A stretch of 64,000 bases of DNA from CAYVVT01 sp964454335. GTDB taxonomy: Bacteria; Fidelibacterota; UBA8477; JABMPR01. Positions within the stretch are counted from its first letter, which is position 1. Every line of letters starts with the position of its first letter. This document shows, one piece after another, positions 36,293 to 45,476 of this stretch. The notes beneath the pieces were generated by a model, which saw nothing but the letters and a program-made list of their open reading frames with translations, was not told the DNA's origin and made no database searches. The position numbers were made by a program, and so were the translations under genes. Location of the stretch: positions 1-64,000 of the forward strand of contig CAYVVT010000010.1 in assembly GCA_964454335.1 (NCBI GenBank), in the 5' to 3' direction.

Positions 36293-37082
36293 GTTCACTC
36301 TCTTCCCGCAGTCTATAGGCTTCGACATATTTTGCCACCAGGTCCGGATGTCCCCCCACCAGTCCTGGAACCACCAGTGTCTTCTCGTTGTTGTAGGTAA
36401 TATCCTCGCCGTATACCGTCTGCAGGATGCCGCCATTCTGTTTCAGGATCGCGTGACCGGCACAGAGGTCCCACTCATTCTTGGGCCGTAAAGTCACGAA
36501 GAACTCTTCTCTGCCGGCACCCACCAGACCCAGTTTGTAAGCGACGCTGCCAATGGGCACCAACTCACGGAATGTATCCCGCCAGGATTCCCATAATCCG
36601 CGCCGGGTCTCACTGCGGCTGTTTACACAACTCACCTCATTGAGCGACTCGGCCGTGACCAGTTTCGTTTCTGCATTGTTGATCCGGACACCATTTCGGG
36701 CACTGGTGTGGATGAGTTCGTCCCGCACCGGATTATACAGGTAACCCAGGATCGGCAGGCCGTTCTGCACCAGTCCAACCGAAACCACATAATGCGGAAC
36801 CCCTTCGATGAATTCCTTGGTGCCATCCAGCGGGTCCACCACCCAGACGAACTCGCGATCCAGGCGTTCGGTGGAATCAACGGTTTCTTCTGACAACCAG
36901 CCAAATTCAGGTGTTTCCGCGGTAAGAAAAGTGCGCAGATATTCGTCCGCAGCATGGTCTGCGGTAGTCACGGGATTGTGGTAGCCCTTGTCCTTGATCT
37001 CATAGTCATTCTTATAATACTTGAGCAGGATGGCGCCGGCTGATCGGGTTGCTTCTTCAGCTAATAGATTGAGTTCTTTCAT
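36285..37082 (-). CDS. cysQ: 3'(2'),5'-bisphosphate nucleotidase CysQ
   Basis: 265-residue inositol-monophosphatase family enzyme that clears 3'-phosphoadenosine 5'-phosphate from sulfate activation. The metal sites are EE (65-66) in GWLSEET, DPLDGT (83-88) and the C-terminal EWDLCAGHAIL. The N-terminus MKELNLLAEEATRSAG is as expected. It is followed at once by thyX with an overlapping start, a pairing that suggests co-expression but has no obvious metabolic link. Confidence 0.9.
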   Translation of the reverse strand: MKELNLLAEEATRSAGAILLKYYKNDYEIKDKGYHNPVTTADHAADEYLRTFLTAETPEFGWLSEETVDSTERLDREFVWVVDPLDGTKEFIEGVPHYVVSVGLVQNGLPILGYLYNPVRDELIHTSARNGVRINNAETKLVTAESLNEVSCVNSRSETRRGLWESWRDTFRELVPIGSVAYKLGLVGAGREEFFVTLRPKNEWDLCAGHAILKQNGGILQTVYGEDITYNNEKTLVVPGLVGGHPDLVAKYVEAYRLREESEHA

Positions 37083-37256
37083 GGGGGCAAGGATAACATT
37101 TTCCTCGAGGGAGGGAAATGGAATTACGAATTACGATTTAGGAATTACATGTCACGGATAGAAGAATGATGGAAAGGTGTGTGCGGTACATAGACTGCTT
37201 GTCATATGCCATACCAGCGATCAGGTTTCTAAAGGATGTTCAGATCGATTGCCGGA

Positions 37257-38174
37257 TTACTTGATCAGATCCGGGATAGGAATATCCTCCCGGGTGAGTT
37301 CGCCGAGGTGATACCTGTAAACATGATCGGTGAGCCGGGCGCCGACCTCGCTGGCTTCGGCCTTCCTGTCCCAGCCCCTGGTGAGAATGACCAGGACAAA
37401 GGGTGGTGAATCAGGTGGTATGACAATGGCGGCATCATGCGCGATCCTGGTGATGGAGCCGGTCTTGTGAGCCACCACCACGTCCTTTGGCAAACCTGCC
37501 GGGATCATGCTGTTGTACTGCTGGGCTTTCAGGATCTCCAGCATCTCGGCTCGGGAAGAGTCTGAAACAAGCTCCGAGCGATACACAGCCTCCATGACCT
37601 TCATCATGCCATAAGCTGATGTGACATTGTTCAGGCCAAGATCATAGGCTTTCATGTCCTCAACGCCACGGAGGACGAGCACACCCGGTGCCGGGATCTC
37701 ATTCAGCGTCTCACTGATGTTTTCCGGGATGGCGTGTTTGATGAGAATATTGGTGGCCAGATTGCTGCTGTAGGTGATCATCTTATCGATGAGTTCAAGG
37801 TAGGGTAATTCCTCACCGACATGCGGGTACAGGATCTCGTCTTCTACGGAGCCCATGGGCAGGCTGAACTCGCTGCCATCAACAATACTGGTAAAACTGT
37901 TCCTCACCAGTACAGGATCGTCAAGGTTGATCTCCCCATTATCCCGCATTCTGAAGAGCTGGAACATCACCGGTGTTTTCATGGTGCTGGCGGCGTGAAA
38001 CATCTCGTAAGCATTGTACACCAGGGTCTCATCTGTCTCCAGGTTCAAGTAGGCAATACCCACCACATGTGGGACATCCGGCTCTTTCAACGATTTCAGG
38101 GCACTGCAGGCACTCAGCATCAAGATGGCCGCCAGTGGCAACAGGATCGGTGTCCGGGTGAGGATCCTAGCCAT
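37257..38174 (-). CDS. Class A beta-lactamase-like lipoprotein
   Basis: About 305 residues with a lipoprotein signal ending at Cys23 (LSAC). The serine-hydrolase motifs are STMK (63-66), SSN in place of SDN (TYSSNLATN) and HKTG. A clear class A omega-loop Glu is not obvious, although RGVED could stand in that place. It may be a beta-lactamase or a D-Ala peptidase-like enzyme at the outer membrane. I start it at the second of two adjacent ATG codons. The start overlaps the end of the preceding lipoprotein gene by 8 bases, so they are coupled. Confidence 0.85.
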   Translation of the reverse strand: MARILTRTPILLPLAAILMLSACSALKSLKEPDVPHVVGIAYLNLETDETLVYNAYEMFHAASTMKTPVMFQLFRMRDNGEINLDDPVLVRNSFTSIVDGSEFSLPMGSVEDEILYPHVGEELPYLELIDKMITYSSNLATNILIKHAIPENISETLNEIPAPGVLVLRGVEDMKAYDLGLNNVTSAYGMMKVMEAVYRSELVSDSSRAEMLEILKAQQYNSMIPAGLPKDVVVAHKTGSITRIAHDAAIVIPPDSPPFVLVILTRGWDRKAEASEVGARLTDHVYRYHLGELTREDIPIPDLIK

Positions 38175-40332
38175 CATTCCAGCGTTTCTCGAATACGTTC
38201 TTACCATAGTCGTTCTGTACCTCCTGGCGTAACAATTCTCCCTCGGTATCATAGTAGGACGCAACCTTAAGGCCGTACTCGGGAAAATAACTGTATTCGA
38301 CAACCTGGCTCAAGCTTCGGTTCTCGATGATCTCTTCCCTGGATATTCTACCCTCTTCGTCATAATAAAAACGCCGGCTGGTGATCATTCCATCCAGATT
38401 GGATTCAAAGGTCTCCAGGATCCGCATACTGTCTTCATCATAGCGATAGCTGATGGTGTAAACCGTGGAATCTTCAGATACACGCGCCCGTTCTTCCAGC
38501 AAAAGACCCTGGTCATCGTAATTGTAGTCCGAGATCTGCAGGACCGTTCCCTGGCCGTCCAGTTGAGCTGATTTCACCAGACGCTCATCCCGATAGGCAT
38601 AGCGTCGCTCCCAGGATTTCACTCCATTAACATCTTTGGAAACAACGAGTATCTCTCTACCTAGGCTGTCAAGCTTATGTATCTCCTCCCCTGAGACTTC
38701 TCCTTCTGGGGAGATCACCAGGGAGGACCAAATGAGATTTTCAGCATCATAGTTTGTACCTTTATAGAGTGTCCCATCGATTCTACGATACTCCTCCCTA
38801 AGGGGCCGGCCAAATGTGTCGTAGGTGATATTCCAGTCCAGCAAACCATCATCTGTGAAACGACGTTGATAAATTAAGTGATCCTTTTGATCAAGTGCAG
38901 ATTCAATCCAGAAGTACTCGATTTTATGAAACTTCAGATGCTGTAGCGTATCGCCTCCGGGTCGCATGACCAGTTTATTGTCAAGTGTACCGTATGGTGT
39001 TGGATGTAACTCTATCTTGATCCCGGCACCATGAAAGTAGATGTGCTCTTGGTCAAAGGATCCATTCAGTCCAAAAACCTCCGAGAGATATGGATTGCCC
39101 AGTACGTCGTAGAAACGCGTAACCGCGCCTAAGAATTTATCTTCCTGAGAAAATAATTCTTCCCGGATAATGCGTGAATCATCATCTCGATAGTACATCA
39201 GGCGGGTTTCCAATCGTCCCTCGCTCCCGAGTCGTGTCCAGCGACGAACCAGACCTAGAGAGTCATAATCGATGACGGTGCGGGCCATGAGCCGTGGACC
39301 GGCAGCATACAGCGAATCTCTTACCAGTATACCAATTCCGTTTCGGAGAGTTCGTTGCACTAACTGCCCGGTAGCCAGTAAGCGATAATCCGTCTGAAGA
39401 TATCCGGAGTCAGAGAGGGTGCGTTCCGGATCAATGACAAAAGGATCCGGATAATTGAATAGGAGGACGGCGGGCATGGAACGTGGTTTGAACGGATGGC
39501 TCCAAATAAGGGGACTCTGGGTATGGATCACTGAGCCAGGTAAAATAGCGATCTCATCACCTCGTGCAGTAATAAGCCGTTCAGTCTTCAAACGACCCAA
39601 TCCATCATACTCCAACCGACTGCGGATCAGCGTACGGTTCTCACTACCCATGAGACGGATTTCTGTGATCCTGCCATTTTTGTCAAAGCTGAACACTCGG
39701 TGGGGATGATCATCTATGAAGACCGTTTGCTGGAGGAGAAGGCTGTCTTCTCGAAAAATATTATGAAAATACCGTTGATCGGTACCTGGAACATAGGCGG
39801 TCAAAGCCAGGATGTCCTCAGATCCTGAAAACACTAGATGCAGGACCTTGTTGTCCTTGCGGTCAAAGAAAAATCTCTCGGTGCTATACAGGGTGTCGGC
39901 ACCGCTCCACCATTGTCGCGATTCGATGCGCCGCCCCTTGAACTGATTCTCAAAACGCAGCACCGGCAGATGCTCCGGTTCGGAGAAATAATGTCCGGCC
40001 ACGATGCGGTCCTCGTTATAGACCAGGGAGTCCGACCTGAACACATTGCCATCGTAGTCAATGTATTCAATTCGTTGGAGTCTACCGAATTCGTCAAAGT
40101 TGCGTATACTGGCCGGACGGCTGTGTTTGTAGTAGACGACTTCCTGTCCCGGTGCCCCTTGTGGTTGGACCGTATCGATCCAGTACTGTACATCACGGTT
40201 GAGAAAACGCCGCCAGGAAGTGTTCTCCTCGCTGTACCACATTGTCTGCCACAGACTGCAGCCACCCACGAGGCTGAGCAGAAGGCCCAGTAAGGTGCTT
40301 CTGAAGATCTTGTGGACCAGACCTGGCCTCAT
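38167..40332 (-). CDS. YD-repeat-like lipoprotein
   Basis: 721 residues with a lipoprotein signal (LLSLVGGC). Almost the whole mature part consists of short beta units of the form YDxxGxLxxE with spacings of about 20-35 residues, for example YDGLGRLKTE, YDTFGRPLRE, YDDQGLLLEE and YDEEGRISRE. This resembles RHS/YD or YwqK-type repeats, though no RHS core or toxin tip is present. A structural or surface role is likely. It starts 4 bases after a 31-codon frame and overlaps the beta-lactamase-like gene at its end. Confidence 0.78.
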   Translation of the reverse strand: MRPGLVHKIFRSTLLGLLLSLVGGCSLWQTMWYSEENTSWRRFLNRDVQYWIDTVQPQGAPGQEVVYYKHSRPASIRNFDEFGRLQRIEYIDYDGNVFRSDSLVYNEDRIVAGHYFSEPEHLPVLRFENQFKGRRIESRQWWSGADTLYSTERFFFDRKDNKVLHLVFSGSEDILALTAYVPGTDQRYFHNIFREDSLLLQQTVFIDDHPHRVFSFDKNGRITEIRLMGSENRTLIRSRLEYDGLGRLKTERLITARGDEIAILPGSVIHTQSPLIWSHPFKPRSMPAVLLFNYPDPFVIDPERTLSDSGYLQTDYRLLATGQLVQRTLRNGIGILVRDSLYAAGPRLMARTVIDYDSLGLVRRWTRLGSEGRLETRLMYYRDDDSRIIREELFSQEDKFLGAVTRFYDVLGNPYLSEVFGLNGSFDQEHIYFHGAGIKIELHPTPYGTLDNKLVMRPGGDTLQHLKFHKIEYFWIESALDQKDHLIYQRRFTDDGLLDWNITYDTFGRPLREEYRRIDGTLYKGTNYDAENLIWSSLVISPEGEVSGEEIHKLDSLGREILVVSKDVNGVKSWERRYAYRDERLVKSAQLDGQGTVLQISDYNYDDQGLLLEERARVSEDSTVYTISYRYDEDSMRILETFESNLDGMITSRRFYYDEEGRISREEIIENRSLSQVVEYSYFPEYGLKVASYYDTEGELLRQEVQNDYGKNVFEKRWNDG

Positions 40333-40336
40333 CTCG

Positions 40337-40432
40337 CTAATCCTGCTTTTTCAACCATCTGTAAAAGGTGAACAGCAGGATAACAATACCCAGAGTGAAG
40401 TAGAGTCCCCGGGGAAAGACATACTCGAACAT
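40337..40432 (-). CDS. 31-residue single-pass membrane peptide
   Basis: A short minus-strand frame, ATG at 40432 and TAG at 40337. The product starts MFEYVFPRGLYFTLGIV and continues with a hydrophobic run to LLFTFY, then RWLKKQD. This is one transmembrane helix followed by a basic tail. It sits 9 bases after the phosphodiesterase stop and 4 bases before the YD-repeat lipoprotein start, so the spacing fits a real operon member. The ribosome site (AGAGATC) is weak. Confidence 0.6.
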   Translation of the reverse strand: MFEYVFPRGLYFTLGIVILLFTFYRWLKKQD

Positions 40433-40441
40433 GATCGATCT

Positions 40442-41701
40442 CTATTCTCGCTTCCGTAACATGGCGGCAACCCGGCTCAGGTCACCATCCGTCTCAGCAG
40501 GTACCAGATTGAGTATATGGGCAATCAACGGATAGATATTGATATTCTCAAAGCTAGGATGGACGTAACCCCGTTTGAAGGCGGGTCCGGTGGCATAAAA
40601 GATGGCATGCATGTCCTTGTGCCGGGGTTCGTATCCGTGGGTGCCCCCCACATATCCCGGGCGGCGCTCATTCTCATCCCAAAGGATCGTCCAGCCCAGG
40701 TCGGCCACGGCCACTACATCCAGGGTGCGTGGATTTGTGCCGTAATGGAGCGTATCGGGAAGTTCGCCATGCTTCCAGGCCAGCAGGTGTGGTTCATTCT
40801 GGAATCGGGTATGAATGGAATCCGTGAAGCCCTCTGCAGCGTCAATGAGGTAGATGGGACTCACGCCCAGAAAGGTATCCACCCAGGCTGGTTCAAGGAG
40901 GTCTTCCAGGATGATGACCCTCTCATTCGAGATGCTGGCCATTCCGTGATCCGAGGTAACGATCACGTTCACCTGGTCGGCGATGGGCAATTGTTCCAGT
41001 TTATCGAGAAAATCACCCACCAGGCTATCAAGGTAGGTCAATGTTCTGCGAGTATCCTCACTTTCCGGACCGCTGGTGTGTCCGATGCCGTCGGGTTCAT
41101 GGAAATACCAGGTGATCAGTCGCGGCCGCTGCTGCTTGGGCAGCTGCAGCCAGGCGATCACGCTGTCAACCCGGGCTTCAAAGGGAAAATCGTGTTCATA
41201 TTGTTTCCAGATCCCGGGCTGGGTACCATGCACCGGGGCTTCACTGCCCACCCAGAAGAATGAGGCTGTAGGCAGGCCCTGTTCTTCGGCGGTGACCCAT
41301 ATCGGTTCCCCCTGATAGAATGCCTCATTCTCCACGGCTTTCCGGTCGGATATCCTGTAGTAGGCATCCATCTCCGGATCGTAGAAACTGTTCTGGACGA
41401 TCCCATGATTGTCGGCATATAGTCCGGTGGCAAGGGAGTAGTGGTTCGGGAATGTTTTACTGGGGAATACCGGTACCAGGGAAGCCGCCCTGACGCCGTT
41501 CCTCGCGATCCTGTCCAGGTTCGGCATGTCGGCAATCTGGGGATAATCCCAGCGGCAGCCGTCCATGGAGAGCATCACAACATATTGTTCGGTGGGAAAT
41601 TTTGGTGGATCAGGATAGTGGGACGCACAGGAAAACATGCTCCACGAGAACATCATCGTTAAAAGCGTGAATACAGTCTGTCGAGAGCCGTGATGATTCA
41701 A
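40442..41701 (-). CDS. Nucleotide pyrophosphatase/phosphodiesterase-type lipoprotein
   Basis: About 419 residues of the alkaline-phosphatase superfamily, ENPP-like. It has MLSMDGCRWDY (metal ligand), FPSKTFPNHYSLATG with the Thr nucleophile, EPDGIGHTSGP, VNVIVTSDHGMAS and GTHGYEPRHKDMHAIF. The signal peptide ends in FSC. I place the start at a TTG with AAAGG 9 bases before it, giving a normal signal. A further TTG upstream adds 12 residues with no benefit. It probably hydrolyses phosphodiester or pyrophosphate bonds outside the cytoplasm. Confidence 0.88.
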   Translation of the reverse strand: MNHHGSRQTVFTLLTMMFSWSMFSCASHYPDPPKFPTEQYVVMLSMDGCRWDYPQIADMPNLDRIARNGVRAASLVPVFPSKTFPNHYSLATGLYADNHGIVQNSFYDPEMDAYYRISDRKAVENEAFYQGEPIWVTAEEQGLPTASFFWVGSEAPVHGTQPGIWKQYEHDFPFEARVDSVIAWLQLPKQQRPRLITWYFHEPDGIGHTSGPESEDTRRTLTYLDSLVGDFLDKLEQLPIADQVNVIVTSDHGMASISNERVIILEDLLEPAWVDTFLGVSPIYLIDAAEGFTDSIHTRFQNEPHLLAWKHGELPDTLHYGTNPRTLDVVAVADLGWTILWDENERRPGYVGGTHGYEPRHKDMHAIFYATGPAFKRGYVHPSFENINIYPLIAHILNLVPAETDGDLSRVAAMLRKRE

Positions 41702-41826
41702 AGTATGCCCTTTCTTTGGATGAGATCCCCGGCGCAAATGAACGCCGGCTTGCCAGGCGAATTTAGTAATCCTGCGAAAGGGGGCAATGCAGGAAGCGGG
41801 ATCCGGAGGGGCGAATTATGATGGCG

Positions 41827-43311
41827 CTAGCGATCCCCTCCTGGAAAATGGCCGAGTTCCAGATACGCATCGACAACATAGATAATGGCACTTTTGCGCT
41901 TCTCCGCGGTATTTTTCTCGAAACTTTTATTATTCAGGTCAAGATCGTATTTGCCATAGGATCCAGGTCCGAACAGATCCAAGAACATATTCCTGACCGC
42001 TGTCCCGATCTGCTCGGCCATAACCTGTGCCGTCATTTCATCCGCTTTTTCGGGTCTTTGAACTCGTCCTTCGAGACGCAAATGTTTCAGACGATCGAAA
42101 GGGATTACTTTGATCTGTTTCAGGCTGGGATCCAGCACTCCGCCGGATCTGACAACGATGCCATCATCACGAACGTCCAAGAGAAAAAATGTGCTGCTGA
42201 AATGATTGAGCTTTGTGATCTTCACCGCACCATTTTCCAGCTTCCTCAGATCTGAAAGTGAAAGTGCTCTCTTCCTTGCCTGGGGAACAGCTTTCGGCTC
42301 TGTGATCACCTGACCTGTCACTGGATCAAAAAGCATTTCACCCGGTATTTGTTCAGGTGTTTCTACCGCTGCCTCGATCTCCTTTCCGGTCAGCGGATCA
42401 AAGCGCAAGGCAGGTGGGGTTTTCGCCGGAATAGGCTTGCCAGTCAATGGATCATATCGCAGCGGTAAAACTGCTGTATCCGGCTGCATGCGCTGGTCGG
42501 GGATGGTTGACACGGGTGGGGGTGCAGATGGAGCTGGCTTTTTGGTTCTGGAGCCCAGGTTGAAGCTGTAACCGAGGTTAACCACAAGCCCCTGGTATCT
42601 GGCAGATTCGATGAGTTCAGCACCACGAACAGGCGTCGTATAACTCATGACGTAGGAGACGGATAAGAAACGATTGATGTCCAATCCTATTTTCGAGTAG
42701 TGGCTGCCACTCAACACGCCGATGCCCACATCTGTGTGATTGAAGGATTCGATCTGCTGCTCCTCATCCCAGTATGAGATTTCTGGCTCCACGGTCACTT
42801 CTGCACTGGAGATCAGGGCGTGAACGCCAACATATTGGGATTGATTTTTGTCGGTCGTCTTGATGAAAGCCGGTTTGATGAGGACAGCCTGCGAGCCTTT
42901 GAAATGCTCCCATTCATGTTCTGGTGAAGGAGCCAGGTCAAATTCTGCCTGTACACCGAATTTGACCGCCTCACCGGAGGGACGCCACTTGATCTTCCAG
43001 AGATCGTAGCCCAGGATATAGGCCCTGCCCCGATAAGCCACTGTCCCGATACCAACATATGGTCCTCGCTCCAGGCCATCTATAGATCTTATTCTTGAAT
43101 ATTCAAGACGCTGTCCAGCAATACCTGAGATGCGTAACTCATCCCACACGGTTCCTGGCTCCAGCTGTGTTCCGGTGGCAATCACCAGGTTATTGGCGAC
43201 CTCATCCTCTTCCATGACATGCGTGGTTCTAGGGGCAATGCTATTGTATGAACAGCTTAGCAACAGCCCTAGTATTCCGAACCAAACCGGCAGGTTGCGG
43301 ACGGACCTATT
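41827..43311 (-). CDS. Barrel-like lipoprotein with DPLTG repeats
   Basis: About 494 residues, function unknown. A lipoprotein signal ends in LLLSC. The first 270 residues are alternating strands like a small outer-membrane barrel. A Pro-rich linker follows, with three copies of a DPxTG unit: RYDPLTGKPI, RFDPLTGKEI and LFDPVTGQVI, about 20-28 residues apart. A C-terminal beta domain (ALSLSDLRKLENGAVKI...IPFDRLKHL) ends with a charged helix. The TTG start overlaps the preceding stop by 5 bases and has AGAGG 9 bases upstream. Confidence 0.72.
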   Translation of the reverse strand, partial: NRSVRNLPVWFGILGLLLSCSYNSIAPRTTHVMEEDEVANNLVIATGTQLEPGTVWDELRISGIAGQRLEYSRIRSIDGLERGPYVGIGTVAYRGRAYILGYDLWKIKWRPSGEAVKFGVQAEFDLAPSPEHEWEHFKGSQAVLIKPAFIKTTDKNQSQYVGVHALISSAEVTVEPEISYWDEEQQIESFNHTDVGIGVLSGSHYSKIGLDINRFLSVSYVMSYTTPVRGAELIESARYQGLVVNLGYSFNLGSRTKKPAPSAPPPVSTIPDQRMQPDTAVLPLRYDPLTGKPIPAKTPPALRFDPLTGKEIEAAVETPEQIPGEMLFDPVTGQVITEPKAVPQARKRALSLSDLRKLENGAVKITKLNHFSSTFFLLDVRDDGIVVRSGGVLDPSLKQIKVIPFDRLKHLRLEGRVQRPEKADEMTAQVMAEQIGTAVRNMFLDLFGPGSYGKYDLDLNNKSFEKNTAEKRKSAIIYVVDAYLELGHFPGGDR

Positions 43312-43789
43312 CAAATTTGATAACCTCTGGACGTCTGAAGGTCCGGTTCGCCCAGAAACCGGCAACGGCAGAACCTGTCAGTGTTGCCACAAGGTAGGAC
43401 CCAATCTGTGTGTCCGGCTGAAGGATGGAGATGGTCCCGGCACCAAAGGCCCCTCCCATCAGCGCCGCAGCTGAGACGATGAAGATCTCTACTTTCCCGG
43501 GATAGAAGGTAATCTCGACGATGGTGTGGATGGATTGCTGGAGATCCCGGTCACCTGACCTGTACTGCAGCATCTCCTTCTCGGATCCTGTGAATGTTCC
43601 CCCAAGCGTATCATCCTCGATGGTGACGAGTTGCATACGCAAACCTGTTTTTTCCTGGGCCAGTTTGTTGAGCCTGATCTCACGGATCTGGCTATAGTCC
43701 CCCAGTAACCTGGGAACACTGTCCGGTTCGGTGAATGCCTGAGCTGTGACACATAGGAGGATGAGCAGACCTGTGATTCTCCACCACAT
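43307..43789 (-). CDS. Exported protein with C-terminal hydrophobic segments
   Basis: 160 residues, not recognised. It has a signal peptide (LLILLCVTAQA), a short beta-like region (GLRMQLVTIEDDTLGGTF) and two glycine-rich hydrophobic stretches near residues 103-145 that could be membrane hairpins. Its gene overlaps the next envelope gene by 5 bases, which argues for joint expression. Confidence 0.7.
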   Translation of the reverse strand: MWWRITGLLILLCVTAQAFTEPDSVPRLLGDYSQIREIRLNKLAQEKTGLRMQLVTIEDDTLGGTFTGSEKEMLQYRSGDRDLQQSIHTIVEITFYPGKVEIFIVSAAALMGGAFGAGTISILQPDTQIGSYLVATLTGSAVAGFWANRTFRRPEVIKFE

Positions 43790-43823
43790 ACCGCCACCCC
43801 CTTTCCGGGAAGTTTATCCTCCC

Positions 43824-45119
43824 TTAAAGTTCATAGAATTCCCAGTAGAACACCAGGTAGGGCTGCTGAAAATGGACACCCACCCTGAAGGTTTCGCTCA
43901 CAGAATAGAGGAAGCCGAAATCAAAGTCCACCATCTTGAAGGTGCCTGTAGGAGAATCAAAGACGATCCGGGTATCATCTCCGAAGTAGTCATGCCAGGC
44001 GTCACTGAATTCGACATATCTGTTGCTGTTATCCGCCCAAGCCTCCGCCAGGAACTTCAGATTCTTCGAAAGATCATACTCGAAGCCGGCAAACAGCCTG
44101 AAGGGAACGACAAAATTACCGGCCTCTTCCCAGGCATAGGGCGCTTCCAACAGGTCCTTCTTCTGGAAGGGCAGCGTATTCGTACGGAAGCCGAAGTGCG
44201 TACCGGCTTTCCCGCGACCGGTTTCCAGAGGACGACGGTTCGAGATAACAAAATACAGTTCACCGAACACGACCCGCCCATCCGGATCACTTAAGACATT
44301 TTTGGCGTCCATATCCGTTTCATTCAGCATGGTGGAATCATCGATGATGACAAAGTGCGAGTACTTGGAGGCCAGATTTGCCTTGGGAAAGGCGCGATGG
44401 ATGCTGATCCCGATTGCCGCGGCGCCTTCTTTGGTAGCGGTGGCATTGTGATAGAAGCGATAGTGGCCCTGCAGATTCAGGTCACCTGAAAAGTCATGCC
44501 CAAACTTCGTTCGCAGCATGAATTTCTCGGTGAATCCATAACCCAGGGAGAGCCCACTAATGTAAAAGGTATGTGCCTCAAGCGGAAAGGCGGTGGGATC
44601 CATGAGGATATCTGTGAGCACTTCCGATCCCTGGTAGAATGTCTTCTTCTCCTCAACCCAGGGAACAAGTTTACCGCCGTGATAGCGGTCCATGTCCTTG
44701 ATATCCTTTTTGTTTATGATCACGTCACCGTATTTACTCCGTAATACGATCTCCTGTGAATCCTCTTTCAGGACTGGACCCACATAACGTGTATCATCCT
44801 TCTTGGTGATCTTTGCAGTTTCTTCCAGGATGTCTGTAGCTGGAATTTTCAGGGTTCCGTCAGCGGTTTCGATAACACAGACGCCCTTGTCCATTTTTGT
44901 GATAGTACCCAGGATGATATTCCCGTCGATGAGGTGAAAGCGCTTCGACATCCCGGTTTCCAGGATGGTGGCAATAATGGGTTGCTTCGATTCGGCTATC
45001 CTGGCACTGAGCTGTTTTTGTGCCGTTGGAACTCCCGTGGTCGTTGGTGCGGTGGGAGAAGGTTGGACAGGTAGAGCGAGGGGTTTCGGGGGTGAACTGG
45101 ACTGGAATTGCTGGATCAC
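43824..45119 (-). CDS. Barrel-like protein lacking its own signal peptide
   Basis: 431 residues from a GTG start. A Pro/Ser/Thr-rich opening is followed by two tandem beta units: HLIDGNIILGTITKMDKG...TDILEE and YVGPVLKEDSQEIVL...DIKDMDRY. About 250 residues of outer-membrane-barrel strands follow, ending WEFYEL. A protein of this type should have a signal peptide and this frame has none. The 67-residue frame just upstream begins with one and ends in a 4-base overlap, so the two are best read as halves of one gene. Confidence 0.72.
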   Translation of the reverse strand: MIQQFQSSSPPKPLALPVQPSPTAPTTTGVPTAQKQLSARIAESKQPIIATILETGMSKRFHLIDGNIILGTITKMDKGVCVIETADGTLKIPATDILEETAKITKKDDTRYVGPVLKEDSQEIVLRSKYGDVIINKKDIKDMDRYHGGKLVPWVEEKKTFYQGSEVLTDILMDPTAFPLEAHTFYISGLSLGYGFTEKFMLRTKFGHDFSGDLNLQGHYRFYHNATATKEGAAAIGISIHRAFPKANLASKYSHFVIIDDSTMLNETDMDAKNVLSDPDGRVVFGELYFVISNRRPLETGRGKAGTHFGFRTNTLPFQKKDLLEAPYAWEEAGNFVVPFRLFAGFEYDLSKNLKFLAEAWADNSNRYVEFSDAWHDYFGDDTRIVFDSPTGTFKMVDFDFGFLYSVSETFRVGVHFQQPYLVFYWEFYEL

Positions 45120-45322
45120 CTTTCCGGCGTGGTCTGGGAAAGCCCGTTGAGATCAGTTTTATAGACCGCTGTCAGCCACTGGTCAAGGGATGCATTGGTG
45201 AAACCGTTCTGCGCTGACAGTACCAGGATGGCATCTTTTTGCGCCGGTAGGATGGACATATCCTGTGAGAATGCGAAATTGCAGAGTAGTATGATCGCTA
45301 AAATCCATGAAGATGTTTTCAT
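45116..45322 (-). pseudogene. Signal-peptide fragment of the barrel gene
   Basis: 68 codons from an ATG with GGAGGGGGTC just upstream. The product has a clear signal peptide (SSWILAIILLCNFAFSQ) and only about 45 further residues. It ends by frameshift relative to the downstream barrel frame: the stop TGA shares bases with the GTG start of the next frame (sequence AAGGTGATC). A -1 shift at AAAGG joins the two frames. It could be a sequencing error, a real mutation or programmed frameshifting. Confidence 0.6.
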
Positions 45323-45476
45323 GACCCCCTCCGTTTTTTTTGCGTGTTGCAAAAGATAACGGAAGGCAGATGTGTCAGCAAGGTCAAATTTGTTATTAAC
45401 AACCATTTAGGTCTTGTATGCAAGGGTGTGAAAAAGTGGATTGAGGACCCTCGTCAGGAATGAGGATAGAAGATAA

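Noticed and set aside
36293..36436. Longer thyX start
   Set aside because: It runs into cysQ and adds residues unlike any ThyX.
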